DNA from: Dioscorea cayenensis subsp. rotundata | Lineage: Eukaryota; Streptophyta; Magnoliopsida; Dioscoreales; Dioscoreaceae | NCBI RefSeq assembly: GCF_009730915.1 | Contig: NC_052487.1 | Coordinates: forward strand, 17,724,529 to 17,788,528 | Length of the DNA stretch: 64,000 nt | Direction of reading: 5' to 3' | Shown here: positions 1-13,041 of the stretch, in pieces | How the letters are laid out: every line of letters begins with the position of its first letter | How positions within the stretch are numbered: position 1 is the first letter of the stretch | The notes under the pieces: generated by a model | What the model was told of the DNA's origin: nothing | Database searches by the model: none | Seen by the model: the letters and a program-made list of their open reading frames with translations, nothing else | Translations under genes and position numbers: made by a program

Positions 1-219
1 GCATCATCAATAGATAGGAATAGAAAAAGGACATGGAAAGAAAAACTTGCCGATGTGTTGTGGGACATGGAAGGTTATAGTGATGATGACATGGAAATGG
101 TCTACAATAAGTTAATTAACAACAAAAAAGAGGCCGAGAACTTCTACTTGAGGAAGCCATCTCTCCAAAAAAGATGGGTAGATAATTTTATTGCTTACAT
201 GAGAAACTCTAGCCCTTGA
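1..219 (+). CDS. Myb/SANT-like protein of PIF/Harbinger, C-terminal part
   Basis: An open frame of 72 residues enters from the window edge and stops at TGA 217-219. It contains WKEKLADVLWDMEGYSD and ends in RWVDNFIAYMRNSSP, the C-terminal layout of the Myb/SANT-like accessory protein encoded by plant PIF/Harbinger elements (family knowledge). In that family the accessory protein binds element ends and helps the transposase. The mirrored copy in the right arm (36711-37641, minus strand) supplies the N-terminal half and a small intron. This left fragment has no internal stop, while the right copy has several frame breaks. Confidence 0.75.
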   Translation, partial: ASSIDRNRKRTWKEKLADVLWDMEGYSDDDMEMVYNKLINNKKEAENFYLRKPSLQKRWVDNFIAYMRNSSP

Positions 220-1336
220 GGAGATCATCACATGCACTAGGTATGTATTTTTGGTTTCTAGTCATACAACAAAACTTGTTTTATTTAAAACCTAAATACT
301 TAATGAGTTCTTTATTGTCTTTGTCATGAATGCATAGGTTGTTCTTTGGAGTGGTGGATGGCATAAGTTGTTCTTTGAAGTGGTGGATGGCAAATTGTTT
401 TGTCGAAGGATGTGAATCTTGAATGAGACAATTAATATTTTGGTTTATATTTGTAAGAATATTGTATGGATTTTATGTTTGACATGCATTGTTATATATA
501 TATTTTTTTTGTATGGATTTGGATTATGTACTTGTGAGCTCAAAATATTTCATGTGGTGTTGGTTGCATGTGTTTTTGTATACAATCATGCTTATATTAT
601 ATTTGTTTTTTGCTTGGTTGTCAAATTTCATAAGTTGTTTTAGGATTGTTTTCTTCATTATCAATATTTTTATGTTTGAGATTTTCATTACTTGGTTAAG
701 CATTATAAATTATTATTTGTGATATGGTATATGTAGGTAGAAATGCATTCTTTGTGGCAACAAAAGAAGTTGATGAAGTCTTGCAAGGAGAAGGGGATTG
801 TGATCATTGTGTACTCTTCAAGAATATGGGGATGTTTGGGGAAACAAAGATTATTTAAAAAAAATAAATTCATATTAAAGTAAATAAAAATTAAAATATT
901 TACACAAGAGAGAACATTATTAAAATTTAATAAATAATGTTTAACATCAAAATATATGAACGTATATAATTATTTGAACTTGTGGGTTTAAAAATTAAAA
1001 TAAAATATAAAATATAAAACATAAAATTCATTTAAATTTAAAAATATTTGATTTTGTAAAAATATAAAGTTTTAGTGATTTTAATTATAAATGTATTATA
1101 ATTTTTTTTTTTTTTATACACTTTCCTCACTTTCGTTGAAATGAACATGTTGTGGAAGTAATTGGGGAAGTGACATCATTTACACCGAAATGAACATAGG
1201 AAGTGAGAAACTTGGCACTTTCTGCAAAATGAGCACAGGAAGTGGTGGAAGTCATATCACTTCCACCACTTCAGGGAAATGACACTTTCCCTACTTCCCC
1301 CACTTCCGCCCAGTTCCCCTGAAAATGAACGCCCTC
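220..1336. other. Non-coding end of the Harbinger element
   Basis: This is AT-rich sequence after the Myb-like stop codon. The open frames at 419-722 are hydrophobic low-complexity translations with no recognisable domain, and I treat them as chance. From about 1135 to 1336 the base composition changes to repeated GAAGTG/CACTTC words, with a perfect hairpin at 1239-1272. This is the subterminal region of the transposon. Confidence 0.6.
1239..1272. repeat. Perfect hairpin in Harbinger subterminal region
   Basis: A 14-nt stem GAAGTGGTGGAAGT with a 6-nt CATATC loop and a perfect complement. It lies about 65 bp from the transposon end and uses the same GAAGTGG word found near both termini. It is a plausible transposase-binding or subterminal repeat (inference). 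Confidence 0.6.
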
Positions 1337-1504
1337 TAAGGTGAAAGGTCTCTCCAAGATTGTTAGGTCCACCGGCATTTTGTTTTCAAATAGTTTCTGC
1401 AAGTCTACTCTGAGTCTACTAGGACGCCTTGATCCAAATTGCTGATTAAAACGTTCAGTGAAAACTTTACCAATGTCACGTGGTTCGATGATAGTGCCTC
1501 CCTC

Positions 1505-1846
1505 CTAATCAATATAAGGAATGAAATTACGATTCTTGCGCCCATTGGCCACCGTATTGAAGAACTTGGTATTTTCATTCCCTTCTTTTAACCATTGAAT
1601 CCTCGATCTCTGTTTCCGGTAGAGTTCTTCTTCTTTATGTATATCCTTCAATTTGTCAAACAATTCCTGCATCTTCTGCGACTCCACTAAGGTTAGCCGC
1701 CTTGATTCCTTGACAATGTCTAAAGCCTCGACATCTTGCGGTAAGGCCAGTGTTTTTAATTTAATCGATCCAAAGCTGAACTTAGCCCACTGTCTTAACT
1801 GCGTTCTCACCCCCGCCTCCTTTTTGAAAAGATAAAGGCGCCACAA
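1505..1846 (-). pseudogene. LINE ORF2 linker upstream of reverse transcriptase, fragment
   Basis: An open frame of 113 residues with the motif RIQWLKEGNENTKFFN. This is the conserved W-x-x-x-G-x-x-N-T-x-F-F block found in plant LINE ORF2 between endonuclease and reverse transcriptase. Translation continues in another frame towards 1340, where the Harbinger element interrupts it. The right-arm copy (35130-35470) has several indels. Confidence 0.75.
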
Positions 1847-2163
1847 CTAATAGGCTTTAACCCCGTCCACCATTAATGAACAAGATCCTGAAACCCTTAA
1901 GCAGTGGACCAAACCAGTTCATAACAGAAAGGCCTCGGGTTAGACATATGCCGACCAACTTCCAGTCAAATCGGCACATGGTCAAACCCAAGCCTAGGAA
2001 AACTCATCTGTACCACTCTCGGGAAGTAGGCCAACCATTCATTGTTAACCAAGAAACGATCCTATTTGACCCAAATTGGATCGGCTTGACCATTAGTCCA
2101 TGTAAATCTCCTACCCACTACAGGGGGCTCAAGTAAGCCTAAATCCTGCATGAAGGCATTGAC

Positions 2164-2583
2164 TCAGCGGATGTCAGACAAATTAAGGTTACTAGAGGGT
2201 TTATCCTTCATTGCAAAGATAGCAATGAAGTCCCCACATATAACCCACGGTATTGGAGTTGCACCCTTGCAATTTCTCAACTCTTCCCAGAAGACCTGCT
2301 TACGTGCTCGCTCATTAGGACCATACACTATTGTGTAAAGCCACCTGAGGTTATTTTTCTTGCAAAAGAATTCCACTATAATACTGAACTCCCTCGCCTG
2401 TGTCAACCTCTCAGAGAGGAGCACACTGTTCCATCCTACAGCGATACCGCCCGCAGATCTATTTGCTGGCACAAAGATGAACTGGTCCAGACGAGAACCA
2501 CCAACTTCCCTCCAAGTTGTTGACATGAACTTCTCCAGCTTTGTTTCTTGTAAACAACAAACATCGGCGAAGTGCAAATACAA
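2164..2583 (-). pseudogene. LINE endonuclease domain (EEP/APE type), fragment
   Basis: An open frame of 139 residues with DVCCLQETK near the start, YTIVYGPNE in the middle and WVICGDF towards the end. These are the QETK (catalytic Glu), YGP and GDF (catalytic Asp) landmarks of the L1 endonuclease. It would nick target DNA to prime reverse transcription. The N-terminal strand and the C-terminal SDH motif are not seen in this frame. The mirrored copy (about 34380-34790) is interrupted by frameshifts. Confidence 0.75.
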
Positions 2584-4164
2584 AAAATCCTTAACTAAAA
2601 ATCATTTAGCTGGCCTACCCAACCCCCTAACTTTCCAATTGATTAAATGCATGGGAAACTAACTAGATCCTATGGGCCTCCGAGGAGGGCACCACCAGCT
2701 CTTTGGAGGTAGCAGAGCGAGACTTTTCTAGCATTCGAATATGGTTAATGCAATCATTCACATAATCAAAAAAGGAAATGCCACAAGCATCACAATAACT
2801 AGCAATTTAAGCATCAGTCCAATCTAAAATAAATAACAGTTTGGAGCTCGTACCTGTAGCATAGTCGCTCATAGTCCATTTCTTTTTGGTAGACTTCGGT
2901 GGCTCTGCCAAGTACCCTGCCTCCTCATTTAATCGCGTTAAAGGTTTTTTCTGTCGTTCACTTTTTCTGGTCCCTATGGACTGCCCAACTACCTGTGAAT
3001 CAGTTTCTCCATGCATATCTAGCAACAACTCTCTAAGATTCTGTTCAAATTCTGACATTGAGTCATCAGACTCGACATCATCGGGACATCAAAGGATCAG
3101 TAATCAGTATCTTCTCCCCTGAGTAACCCATCTGTGTTTGGCGACAAATGATCAGAAGATCGGTTATTATTACCTTCTCCCCTAGTAACCCATATGTGCT
3201 GATGATGCCAGCAACAATATCGGGGACATTAGAGGGGACAGATTTGGGAACCAAGGCCCACACCCCTCCCAAGAATTGCCAAATAAATCCAGTTGGGGGT
3301 TCCAAGGCATGTACGACAGACATGTCTAGAAAATTCATCCCCTCTAGGGAGGGTGAAAATGACAGTAATCTGTCTCCCTGATGAGCTGAAATCACTGTAG
3401 AATCAGTTGTTCCCGCCACTAGGTTCAATCCTATGCCAAGGTCCCTCACTGATCCCTCCACCAAGAAGCAATCCAATGAGGGCCCAATAGAAGAAAAAGG
3501 GTCCAACTGATAACTCACATCACTTATTAATAAAGGATTCCCTAAGTCTTAGTCAAAAGAAGGCTGATTAATTTCGCCTAATAGAGAGTTTAGCCCAACA
3601 GCCTGAGCAATAGGGTCCACCAGGTTCAAATTAACATCACAACCTTCCTTAACGTGTGCCAGCACCCCTTTATCCATATCAACAAAAGGAACCTTAACCT
3701 GATCTCGCGAAGCACTAGAATTCACGTGCACATCCTTATCTTGATCCAGCGACCTCAGAACCTTAACCTAATCCCGTAAAGCACCAGAATCTTCTCCCAG
3801 GAGCGAAACCTTAAAATGATCTCTCGTCTCCTTAACGTGTTCCAAAGCAACCTCAAACTTCCCCAACCTACCATCTGTCTTTCCCTTAACGTGGTCTGGT
3901 GCCCTCAGTGGACGAGTGTGCCAACGTTCAACACGTCGCCCGTTCTTACTCCCTGCACATCCAGACTGGCACCTTTCAGGAGACCAAGCCACGGATGGCC
4001 CAACGGTCCTCTCTGGCGCATTGAAAGGACCACCGGTTTGAAGAGATGGAACCTGCCCGTGGCGACGGAGGGGGGGGACTCTCTTGGGCGCCACTGTGGG
4101 AGCATGGTTTGACCATCGCCGTCCGCTCCTTCAAAACAAAAACGGAAGCACCTCGTTCCTTCTC

Positions 4165-4895
4165 TTAAACTCGCTTGATCCTAGGGTGGGAGCTAAGCTC
4201 CACCACTGTCTTCTTTTTAGAATTAGTTGCCATCTCCGACTCCTGTAGAAGCTCTTTCCTAGTCCGTAACTCTGCCATCAGCCTTGCAGCTGCTCCAACG
4301 ACCTTGTCCACTAATGCAAATCGACCCAATTCCTGGCAATAGACCGAGAGTGTCCCTTTATCCCTCGTGAATAACACCAAGTATTTGTGCATTCCCAGAC
4401 TGGGTTCTAAATCTAGAGAAAGCGAAACCCCAGCCCTACGTCGCACCAATGCCGAGATGAATTGTTTGTGGGGAAGCTCCTCTTGTGAGAGCACGACTAG
4501 CTCACCCATAGGTCGACTCACCTCCGCGATGATGCTCCAAGACCAAGCATGCAAAGGTAAGTTCCAAATTATCATCCATTGACCATCCCCCAAAGCTCAA
4601 CCTATAGTCCCCAACTCCGCAGACCAAGGAGCCAGTTTAAGAACACAAGGACTGTCCTTGGTCTCCCCCTTGAAGGAGCCCAGCTTACAAAGCTCTTTAA
4701 CTTCATCCCTGTTGGCGAGGGGGACAAGTAAATCACAGTCGTTAAGAGGGGTTATGGGTCCGGCTAGATCTCGGTTGATGATAGATGGAATGACAGTGAG
4801 AAATACTAGCTTCATTGATGAATCCCTCTTCCAATGTCAATACCACCACCCTCGCGAACTCTTCTCTCAACTCTGCTGACTCTGGAGTCAATGAT

Positions 4896-4940
<45 letters not shown>

Positions 4941-5322
4941 CCCTGTTGAGATTGAGACTCTTCAGGACATCTTGCACCTGCACCATCTCCTGAGCCTCAG
5001 GTTGCACCAACGACGCCATTGGTCCCCCTCGCTTAGTACGAACATGCAACTGCTTCTTGTGTGGGCTCCTCCTCGTCTCCACCGAACACCGAGCGCCCAT
5101 GTGACCCACACAAGCGCATCTTAAACAGACAATTTGGTGACGATACTCCGATATCTTGTGTGAACTCTTGAAGCAGTGACTATAAGGAAAAATCTTTCGG
5201 AAAACGCGGTTGCTTAGCCCTTGAAAGTTTGATCTGCTCCGATAAGCTGCTAAGAGTCCTACTCGCCACCCGATTCGCTGAAGGGAAATCACACGAGAAG
5301 GAAGAGCTGCCCACTTGAGCAT
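4165..5322 (-). pseudogene. LINE ORF1-like region: DUF4283-type segment and CCHC zinc knuckle
   Basis: The sequence falls in two frames. 5322-4888 carries a C-x2-C-x4-H-x4-C knuckle, CLRCACVGHMGARC. 4593-4165 carries MIIWNLPLHAWSWSIIAEV, matching the DUF4283-like segment of plant LINE ORF1 proteins (family knowledge). The frame is broken between them, and an in-frame GA/CT microsatellite (about 4896-4939) lies in the gap. In the mirrored right copy part of this region (32338-33054) is open for 238 residues, so the two copies have different breaks. ORF1 would bind RNA in the retrotransposition particle. Confidence 0.65.
4896..4939. repeat. (GA)n microsatellite
   Basis: About 20 GA units inside the LINE ORF1 region. 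The mirrored site at about 32033-32066 has a shorter, interrupted CT tract, so the tract differs between arms. Confidence 0.9.
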
Positions 5323-5460
5323 ATGTCATCCCCTCCTTCTTCCACAACTCACTACCTGACGATGTAGCTGGCAGCGAGGAAGAGGCCTTACTTGACTTAC
5401 CACTGTCCCTGTCGCCAGAAACCCCCTAAAAGTTCCTCAAAAGGTTCATCCTAAACTCTA

Positions 5461-5737
5461 GAGCTTTTTAAATAACAAATGTTAGTTCTATTGTAAAATA
5501 TGTCTCATATAAATTTTATTGTTCAAAATTTAAAATATGTTGGTATTAAAAAATTTTTAAAATGTAAGAGTGAATTTATAACACAATTCTCACACCTTGT
5601 CCAAAAAACCAAAAAATAAAAAAGGGGAAAGAAAACACTGTCCAAGTTGTGATATAAAACCCCTCCGAGAGCTCGCATCAAACCCTAAACCCCGCGTATT
5701 TTTGCCTCTCTTCATCCCCTTAATCCGAGCCCCAACA
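5461..5737 (+). promoter_or_regulatory. Upstream region of La, left copy
   Basis: AT-rich sequence between the LINE and the La start codon. It includes the intact pre-insertion site for the copia element found in the right arm (AGAGT at 5567-5571, the reverse complement of ACTCT). The last 80 bp are CT-rich, typical of a plant 5' leader. No certain TATA box was seen. Confidence 0.45.
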
Positions 5738-7044
5738 ATGGCGGCAGCTTCTCTTGACGCACAGAAGGCCAAGGAAGTTCTACGCCAGGTGAAAAAGCTT
5801 CGAACTTTATGCTTTCTAATCTCTATCTATGTCCCGAAAGATATGTTTTTCCGTTCTTTTTGATAATTTTTGTTTTTTCGTTTCATTGTAGGTGGAGTTC
5901 TATTTCAGTGATAGCAATCTCCGCGGGACAACTTCTTGAAGAAGGCCGTGCAGGAGAGTGAGGATGGATGTATCCTTCACCCATTTGTGGAAATTTTTTT
6001 ATTCTATTTTTTGTGATTTTTTTGTGAAGCAATGATCCTTGACTGGATTTTAGTGGTGAGCTTGGCCTTGATCTGCTCGTTTGCACGGATGAGGAATCAC
6101 CTTGGCTTGGGGAATGTAAAGCCGGAGGAGGTGCCGGAGGAGACTGTGCAAGCCGTTGCTGAGACTTTGAGGAAGTCTGTTGCTTTGAAAGTATCGGAGG
6201 ATGGTGAGTGTCTAATTATGTTAATTTCAGGCGCTTGTGGTTGTTTTTTTTTTGTTTTTATGTAATTGTAGCAGCAAGTGTGTTATTTTAAGATTGATGG
6301 TTTTCAGATTGGCGGAAGAACAACTTGTATGTTGTTTAGTATTTAATTATATGCTGCTGAAGTGTAGTTGCTACAATTTATGTGGTTCTTAGTGGCTGGT
6401 GCAATGTTAGGAATAAAACTTGGAGGCAGTCCAATTAGTAGGCGTTGAAAAACAGTGTCTTTATTCATGAATTTTAATCAGAAAGTGCTCTTGTTGAGGT
6501 TGATGAAGTATTAACCATAAGGAGCAGGGATTAATTCATGTAGTGAAAATATTTGCTTGATGGTTTTCAGGGCAGGTTTTGCTTGAAGATCTACATCAAT
6601 AATATCATATGATATTAAAACAATAAGGGCAAAGGAGCCTGGGCATTGAGTTTTTACCTTAAAGATAGTAGATACCCAACCTAATAGTGGCCAACATATT
6701 TTGGTTACTGTTGAGAAATCAAAGATATGAACAACTTCTTGTCGATAGATATCACCCGCTCTTCTTGGATCCGAGGGGGAAATGTTCTAATGTTACTTGG
6801 TTCTACTTCTGTCTTGGAAAAGCAAAATTAGATGTGCATCTTAGTTGAGCATTGTTATAGCTCCTGTTTTCTAGGTTTGTTGGTCTGATATTATGCCATG
6901 TTAGTTTAAGGTGATGATAGCTTTTGTTCTTCTGTCACTTCATATGTGATTGGAAAATAATGGTTGTCAACATGCCTATTTCTATTTGGTGATTAATGAA
7001 AGTTGTGGTTGTGAAAAATAACGTGCTTTCCACTTTATTCTATA

Positions 7045-7099
<55 letters not shown>

Positions 7100-10000
7100 A
7101 TTTGCATGGTCAACGCCTTACCTTGTGACTGAGATACATGCATGTCCTTATAATCATTTTATAACATGTAACAGGGAAGAAGATAGGCAGAAGTACTGAA
7201 TTGTTGAAGCCAGAAGAGGTCATAGAGCAAGTAGATTCTAGAACAATTGCTGTATCCCCTTTACCTTATGATGTTAAGCTTGAAGATGTTGAGGCTTTCT
7301 TTGGAAAACTAGCAAAGGTATTTGATGCTTTTCTCTAAGTGTGCAACTATCACAACAGGATAATAGTGGGAATATGATATTGCTCCTGTACTTAATTTTG
7401 ATAGCTTGCACTGCAATACTTTTATTGAATTCCTTGTCTCATAAACTGCACCTTGTTTTGACCTTTGCTTTCGGTCGGAGTTGAATTGTGTTTAAATGGG
7501 TTTGCAATTCAATTCCAGTATATAGAGTGAGTTTGCAAGTTTCACTACTTCAAAAATAAGTCATTCTTGAATTTGGTAGATGTGATTTATCAATGACTTA
7601 ATTTTCAAGACAATGCTTTATGGGGACTGTTATCCGTGAGAGTTTCTATGGTATATGTAATCCCTTATTCTTTCTCTTATATTGTTGTCTTTTGACCTTG
7701 GGCGATTGATTCTTGGTTTTTATCTTCCAATGTGGGATGGTTATTTTTTATTTGGTATGAATTTAAGTGGGATGGTGATTATTATATCAATAAAAGGATT
7801 TTTTTTTTAGAATTTACTAAAAAAGTTAATTGTTTATTGAAGTAATTATTTTTTTGTGAAGTTATCCAACGAGTGTTGTAGATTCAACATGTGGAAGGGT
7901 TATCTGAGGACTCATTGTAACACTAGGATGTTTACAAAGTAGGAACTATTGTATCATTTGAAACATCATGACTAGCTTAAAATTCTTGGAAGCTTTTAGT
8001 TTGTATCTAAATATAATTTTACTTTAAAAGTTAAAATATTTTTAGGATATCTAATATAGGAATTAAGCAAACAAGGGATCTAGATTTGCACTTGGACTCT
8101 TCAATGATTAACTGAAGTTGTGGTTTATTTGACAATTTTTTTGAAATCATCAGCATGGTTAAAAACTTCTATTGAAATGATTAAGTGATGAAGGAATGTG
8201 CCAATTCATGTACTTTCTGTTGACTCTTCTTCTTCTTCTTTTTTTTCTGTCAATTTTGCTTTGTTCAAAAAAATTAAACTTCATTTATGGTATTTTTGCT
8301 GAGGATCATGGATTAAAATCTAAACTTCTAACATTAATGGAAGTCTGAATTTCACCAATGTTTATGTTACATGAATTATGAAACTAAAAGTTGTTATAGC
8401 GTCGATTCCTGTATCTTATGGTTCCCATGTTGGTTCTTTTTGAGGAATATATTATCTGAGTAGCTTAGATGATGACAGGGTTTGTGGCTTTTTCAGTATT
8501 CAATGATGTAAGCTGGTTTTAGTTGTGTATGTTTTGCTTGTCATAGATATTTTATGTATGTTTTTTTGTTTGGTGCTCATACAGATAAACAGTGTCAGGC
8601 TGCCTCGTCATGTCTCTGAAAAAAAGCATTTCTGTGGCACTGCTTTGGTTGAATTTTCTGTGGAAGAAGATGCCAAGAAGGTTTTAGAGGACAACTTAGT
8701 TTATGCTGGCATAGAGCTAGAGATAAAACCCAAGTAAGTTTCCCTTGTAAATGAAGTTACAACTTTTGGTTTTCTCTTACAGCATGATGTGATGCATGTA
8801 TGTTGGATGATGAATTAACATGTCTTTCATTATTTGACTATTTACTTTAATCTCTAATGCCTTCTTACCTCTTCTGTTGATAATTAATTGATTGTGTACT
8901 ATATTATCTTTACAAAATGACAGACCTCATAGAGTGCTTTTCCTCATTTCCCCTTTGTAAATAAATAAATAAATTGTCAGCTTAAGGACATTTCTTTTTT
9001 TTCAACTACTTTTTACAACTAATTTTATGTTTTCACATGATTCAGAAAGGAATTTGATGCTGTAAGGGAAAAGCAGCAAGAGGAATATGAACAATCAAGG
9101 TCTCTTAAGAAGGATGGTTCAGATGGAAGGTAAGTCTGAAATTCTATGTTATATTTTGCCCTTCTCTGTTTTTTTGGCAAAGCAAACTTACATGCTTCTC
9201 ATGGGGTGATTTTGTGTTGGCAGCTATCCTAAAGGTTTAATTGTTGCATTTAAGTTGAAGAGTATTCCTGGTGAAGGTTCTACTGAAGAAAATTGTCAGG
9301 AGAAGGCTAATGAAAGTGTAGAGGTCCCTGAAAGAGAAACTGAGAATGTCACTGCAAGTGCAACAGCTGAGGGTGAACCGATGGCATCTCACTCTTTGGA
9401 AGATGCTGAAAAAAATGTAGAAAAAGATGGTAACTTACAGGATTCTGAAAATAAGGCAACAAATGACGCTTCTATGGAAAATGAAGATGAGGTTGGAAAG
9501 GAAGAGGACAAGAAGAATTCAACAACTGTTAACAAGGAGAATATTGTGACACGTGAGGATTTAAAGAAATCTTTAATAGATTTGGAACTGTCAAAGGTAT
9601 TCTTGATTTTATCTTCTTTTCATCATTATCTTTTTGTTGTCTTGAAAAACTACATTCTTTTTATGGTTATGCATGTAAATTGGATCACATTGCTTGTGAA
9701 TGACTTTTTGGCTGGGACTGCCTCATCATACATAATGATAGTAAAAAGTAAGGGAAAAACAAAAAGAAAGAACAGGATTCTTGGTTATTCAATAAAAGAT
9801 CTGTTTATTATGGGAACTGTGGACTTTTTTTTTTATGCTATGTTATATCCATTGGATCCACTGATATCCATGATTTTTTGGTTGAAGTTTGTGGACTTCA
9901 GAATGGGGGAAGAATCAGGATATATCCGTTTTTGAGATTCTGACTCAGCTGCTAAAAGCCCGTACATACAGTACTAGTTGAAATGACGACTGTGAAGAGT

Positions 10001-10740
10001 GCACCGTTACTTGAGCACTTACTGGTATGCTCCCTAATATGCTATTAGTAACTTGTATTTATTGTTTGGGATTTATATAAATGTTACCCCTTTCATTTGT
10101 GTATTTTTAGGGAGTAGAATAATGATCTTAATAGCATTGTTTTGCAATGACAATTCATATGTAAAATATAAGAATTCTTAATTCTGGTATTGCAAGAGTT
10201 TACTGTATGTTGCCCCATATATAGGTAAAGTAAGGCCTTAGAAGAACTCAATTGAAGCCTTGAAACTATCACAGCTCAAATGGATTCGACACATTTGTTC
10301 TTTGTACTCTACGAGGGCGGATCTTAAAAACTAGTAGAGAGCTTTAAATGAGTGGTTTTGTGGACCTTATTAGGAGTAAATAAACTTTGCTGAATAATTT
10401 GTGCTTCAGGTGGGAGGCTGAGGAATACTGGGACTTGCTCGAAATCAGGAAGAGGTTTAGGGAAACAAAAGGCGGCAGGGAAGGTGTGACTATTACTTCT
10501 CGAGCAGTTCCATTTTATTTGACTTTCATGTTTCAACAATCTCAATCAAGGCTAATGCTGAACTCTACCATGTTCAGTTGAGAAAGTAATTATCTGTGAT
10601 CCAAGAACTTTTTCTTAACTCAAAGCTTTGTTTGCCACAGAGGTGAGGAAATAAAGGAGGTCGACCATTCGATGGCAAGCGCAATAGGCGCATGCTGGAT
10701 TCACCTGCTTCAAGGCCAAGTAAGGGTTCCTAAAGTCTAA
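5738..10740 (+). pseudogene. La RNA-binding protein, left copy, frameshifted
   Basis: The same ten-exon layout as the intact right copy: exons at 5738-5788, 5892-5969, 6054-6203, 7175-7317, 8585-8733, 9046-9129, 9224-9596, 9888-10024, 10410-10483 and 10641-10740. Splice sites are kept, but the frame is not. Exon 2 lacks one C in the CTCCCGCGGG stretch, which breaks the La motif. Exon 7 has one extra codon and lacks one G near its end, turning the start of RRM3 into a wrong frame. Exons 8 to 10 carry several further small indels. Exons 3 to 6 are clean. If the differences are real this is a pseudogene; if they are consensus errors it would be a second functional copy. The introns are nearly identical to those of the right copy. 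Confidence 0.85.
7053..7095. repeat. (AT)n microsatellite in La intron 3
   Basis: About 21 AT units in the left arm. The mirrored site (about 23671-23686) has only about 7 units, a clear length difference between the arms. Confidence 0.9.
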
Positions 10741-13010
10741 GTCATGATACAACTTTCTGAACTGTGTTTTCCTCCCTGCATGGTGCACCACAAATGTTTT
10801 TGGCATTTGTAGTCTGTGTTTGATGCTTGGCAGTGAAATCGCCCTGATTTTTGGATTTAGACAATTTACATGGGCAATTTGATCTTTCTCTTGTTACAGG
10901 ACAGGGGTTATGTTATATAATTAATTATGCTAAAGCCCTCTCACTGTCAGCTTTTGAGTATGAAAATTTAAGAGTGTTTTCTCATGCTACATATATTTTT
11001 TGCATAAATTTATGTTCTATATGAAAATTGTAGAGCTTCTAATATTGACTTCTATATTTGTAGATAATTATCGTGTAGTTAACTTATGTAGAGTGTTTTG
11101 AGAATGCTTGCTTGCTTGTATAATTTTTCAGTTTTTGCTGAGTTGGATTCAGTTGAAATACTAAGAATACATCAGTAAAATCCTACTTTCACAGGGTATG
11201 GTAAATACTTTTGCTTACAGTTTTAATTTTGTTTGAGTATATGTGCATGATGTTATTGGATAGCCCAAATGCATTTTTTTTTTTTATTTTCTCAAAATTT
11301 AATTAGGTATTAAATTTATTTTTCATTTTAATCATATTAACTGATTTTTTAAAAGAAGTAGAAAATAAAAGGGAATATGACTAGTGTTTTCTTTTCTTGA
11401 TGTTTTCTTATAGAATAGGAAAAGTTTGGTATGCATTTGGTACCCAAAAATAGATACAATTTGGAATCTTTCTTGGTTTGTTTTTTCTCAATGGAATAAC
11501 TAATCTCTTGGCATCATATGTTTGTCTCTAACCAATTCCTTTTGTTTCTGGTCAAATTTGATCTAGAGAATTTCATATTTCTACCACACAAAAAGTGTCT
11601 TTTATTTTTTGGTAGAATTTTTCCATTTATGGCTGAAAATATTTTTTCCTTCTTTTGGCTGGTTGAAAACTTGAAACTCACCCATGGTTGGACCTTGGAG
11701 GGTAAAAACCAATAATTTCTAAATTTTTAAAAAAATATATATATAAATTTAGAATTATTTTGATCATTGTTGTCCTTAGATTTCTTTTGCATCTTTATTA
11801 TTGTTAAGTGAAATGACTCGCAAAACTTTGAAAATAATTTATATAAAAAAGGCTATCAAATTTTTACCATAGTATTGATTTAATTACATATTTTTGAGTA
11901 AAAGTTTTCAAATATAATTATAAAAAGAGCAAGATTTTATAGGTTTAGCCTAAAATATGAGAGGAGGCAGTGTTAGAGCCAAAGCAGAAGCTGAAGGCAC
12001 TAAAACCCACAAAGCTCTGCAAATATTCTTTTGCGTCTTATGATGAAACACTCTCATTCTTTAATCTTTAAAACTTTTTCTGAGTTACATAAAACGCGTC
12101 CTTTCTTTTTGCATTTAAATTCATTTACATTTCCATTCATGAAACAAGCTCCTTTTCTTTTCTTTTTAATAAAAACTAACATTATTAGATACAAATCAAA
12201 CATATTTGGATTTAACTCAATTTAAACGTTTAAGGTGATAGAATGAGAAACTCAATTTTATATACTTAGATTCATGATTTTTAAATTAACCGTATGGCTA
12301 TATAATGACAATAATAATACACTTTTTAATACGTAATAATCTATGGCAAGTAAACCAAGTGAGCTTTGTTAGAGAAATTGAGATTTTATATATTTAAATC
12401 TATATATATTTTTAAATTAACCAATGTATAAGACTATTAGTTATTATTAATTACTCCCTAACAATAAAAACTTTATTTGAAGCAGTGAAAAAAACAGGCA
12501 TTCATGCACATAAATGGATTAGATGAAAGAAACCACATTTACCTCATAAAATTCTCAAGTATGCCCCTCACTTTGTATTGCAGGCTTGCAGCTTATATAA
12601 TCTCTGATTTATGAACTTATTTTAAATATTTTTGTAATATAAAGAAATCATTTCTAATTTAGTAGTATAAAGCTATATTTGATAGATTAAGAAGTACATG
12701 CCAACATTCTCTCTTTATTTTTATTTTTATTTTTATTTTTTAAACACTCTTAAATCATGTCGGATACTCAGACTTTTTGGGCCCAAAGTTTGGTAAACTG
12801 AAACATCAACTGGTTATGTTTGGCTGCCTGCTTCTTTTCACAAACTATGACCATCTAACCATCTTTTGAAAATTTTTATTTCATTCCATTAAACTTAAAG
12901 CCCAATTTCTAAACCATGATGTTAGCATGCACTTAGAGATTCTCTTTCAGTATGTTCTCAAAGTGTAAATCACTAATAAAAAGGATAAAGCATCACATGC
13001 ACATATATTA

Positions 13011-13041
<31 letters not shown>

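Larger units (their letters stand above)
1..1336. mobile_element. PIF/Harbinger transposon, left-arm copy (partial at window edge)
   Basis: This is one terminal part of a Harbinger-type DNA transposon; the rest lies left of the window. Its terminus at 1336 reads GGGCGTTCATTTT on the minus strand, followed by the presumed TTA target duplication (TAA at 1337-1339). It sits inside a LINE that resumes at 1337. The element carries the end of its Myb/SANT-like protein (1-219), about 900 bp of AT-rich non-coding sequence, and GAAGTGG/CCACTTC repeats near the terminus. The same element is seen to its far end in the right arm (35631-41314), which confirms the family through its transposase. Confidence 0.85.
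1337..5460 (-). mobile_element. LINE (L1-type non-LTR retrotransposon), left-arm copy, interrupted
   Basis: A minus-strand LINE whose 5' side is near 5460 and which is cut at 1337 by the Harbinger insertion. In order it shows an ORF1-like region with a CCHC knuckle (about 5322-4165), a poorly conserved linker (4160-2650), an endonuclease (2583-2164) and the start of the reverse transcriptase region (1846-1340). The mirrored right copy spans 31500-35630 and resumes at 41315, where the catalytic RT part is found. Several frame breaks make it non-functional. The exact 5' end and the target duplication could not be fixed. Confidence 0.8.

Noticed and set aside
419..722. Hydrophobic frames of 74-77 residues inside the Harbinger end
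   Set aside because: Translations of T-rich DNA; the mirrored right-arm frames differ and no family is recognised.
9255..9935. A 226-residue frame in left La
   Set aside because: It is exon 7 read through intron 7 in a shifted frame, not a separate gene.
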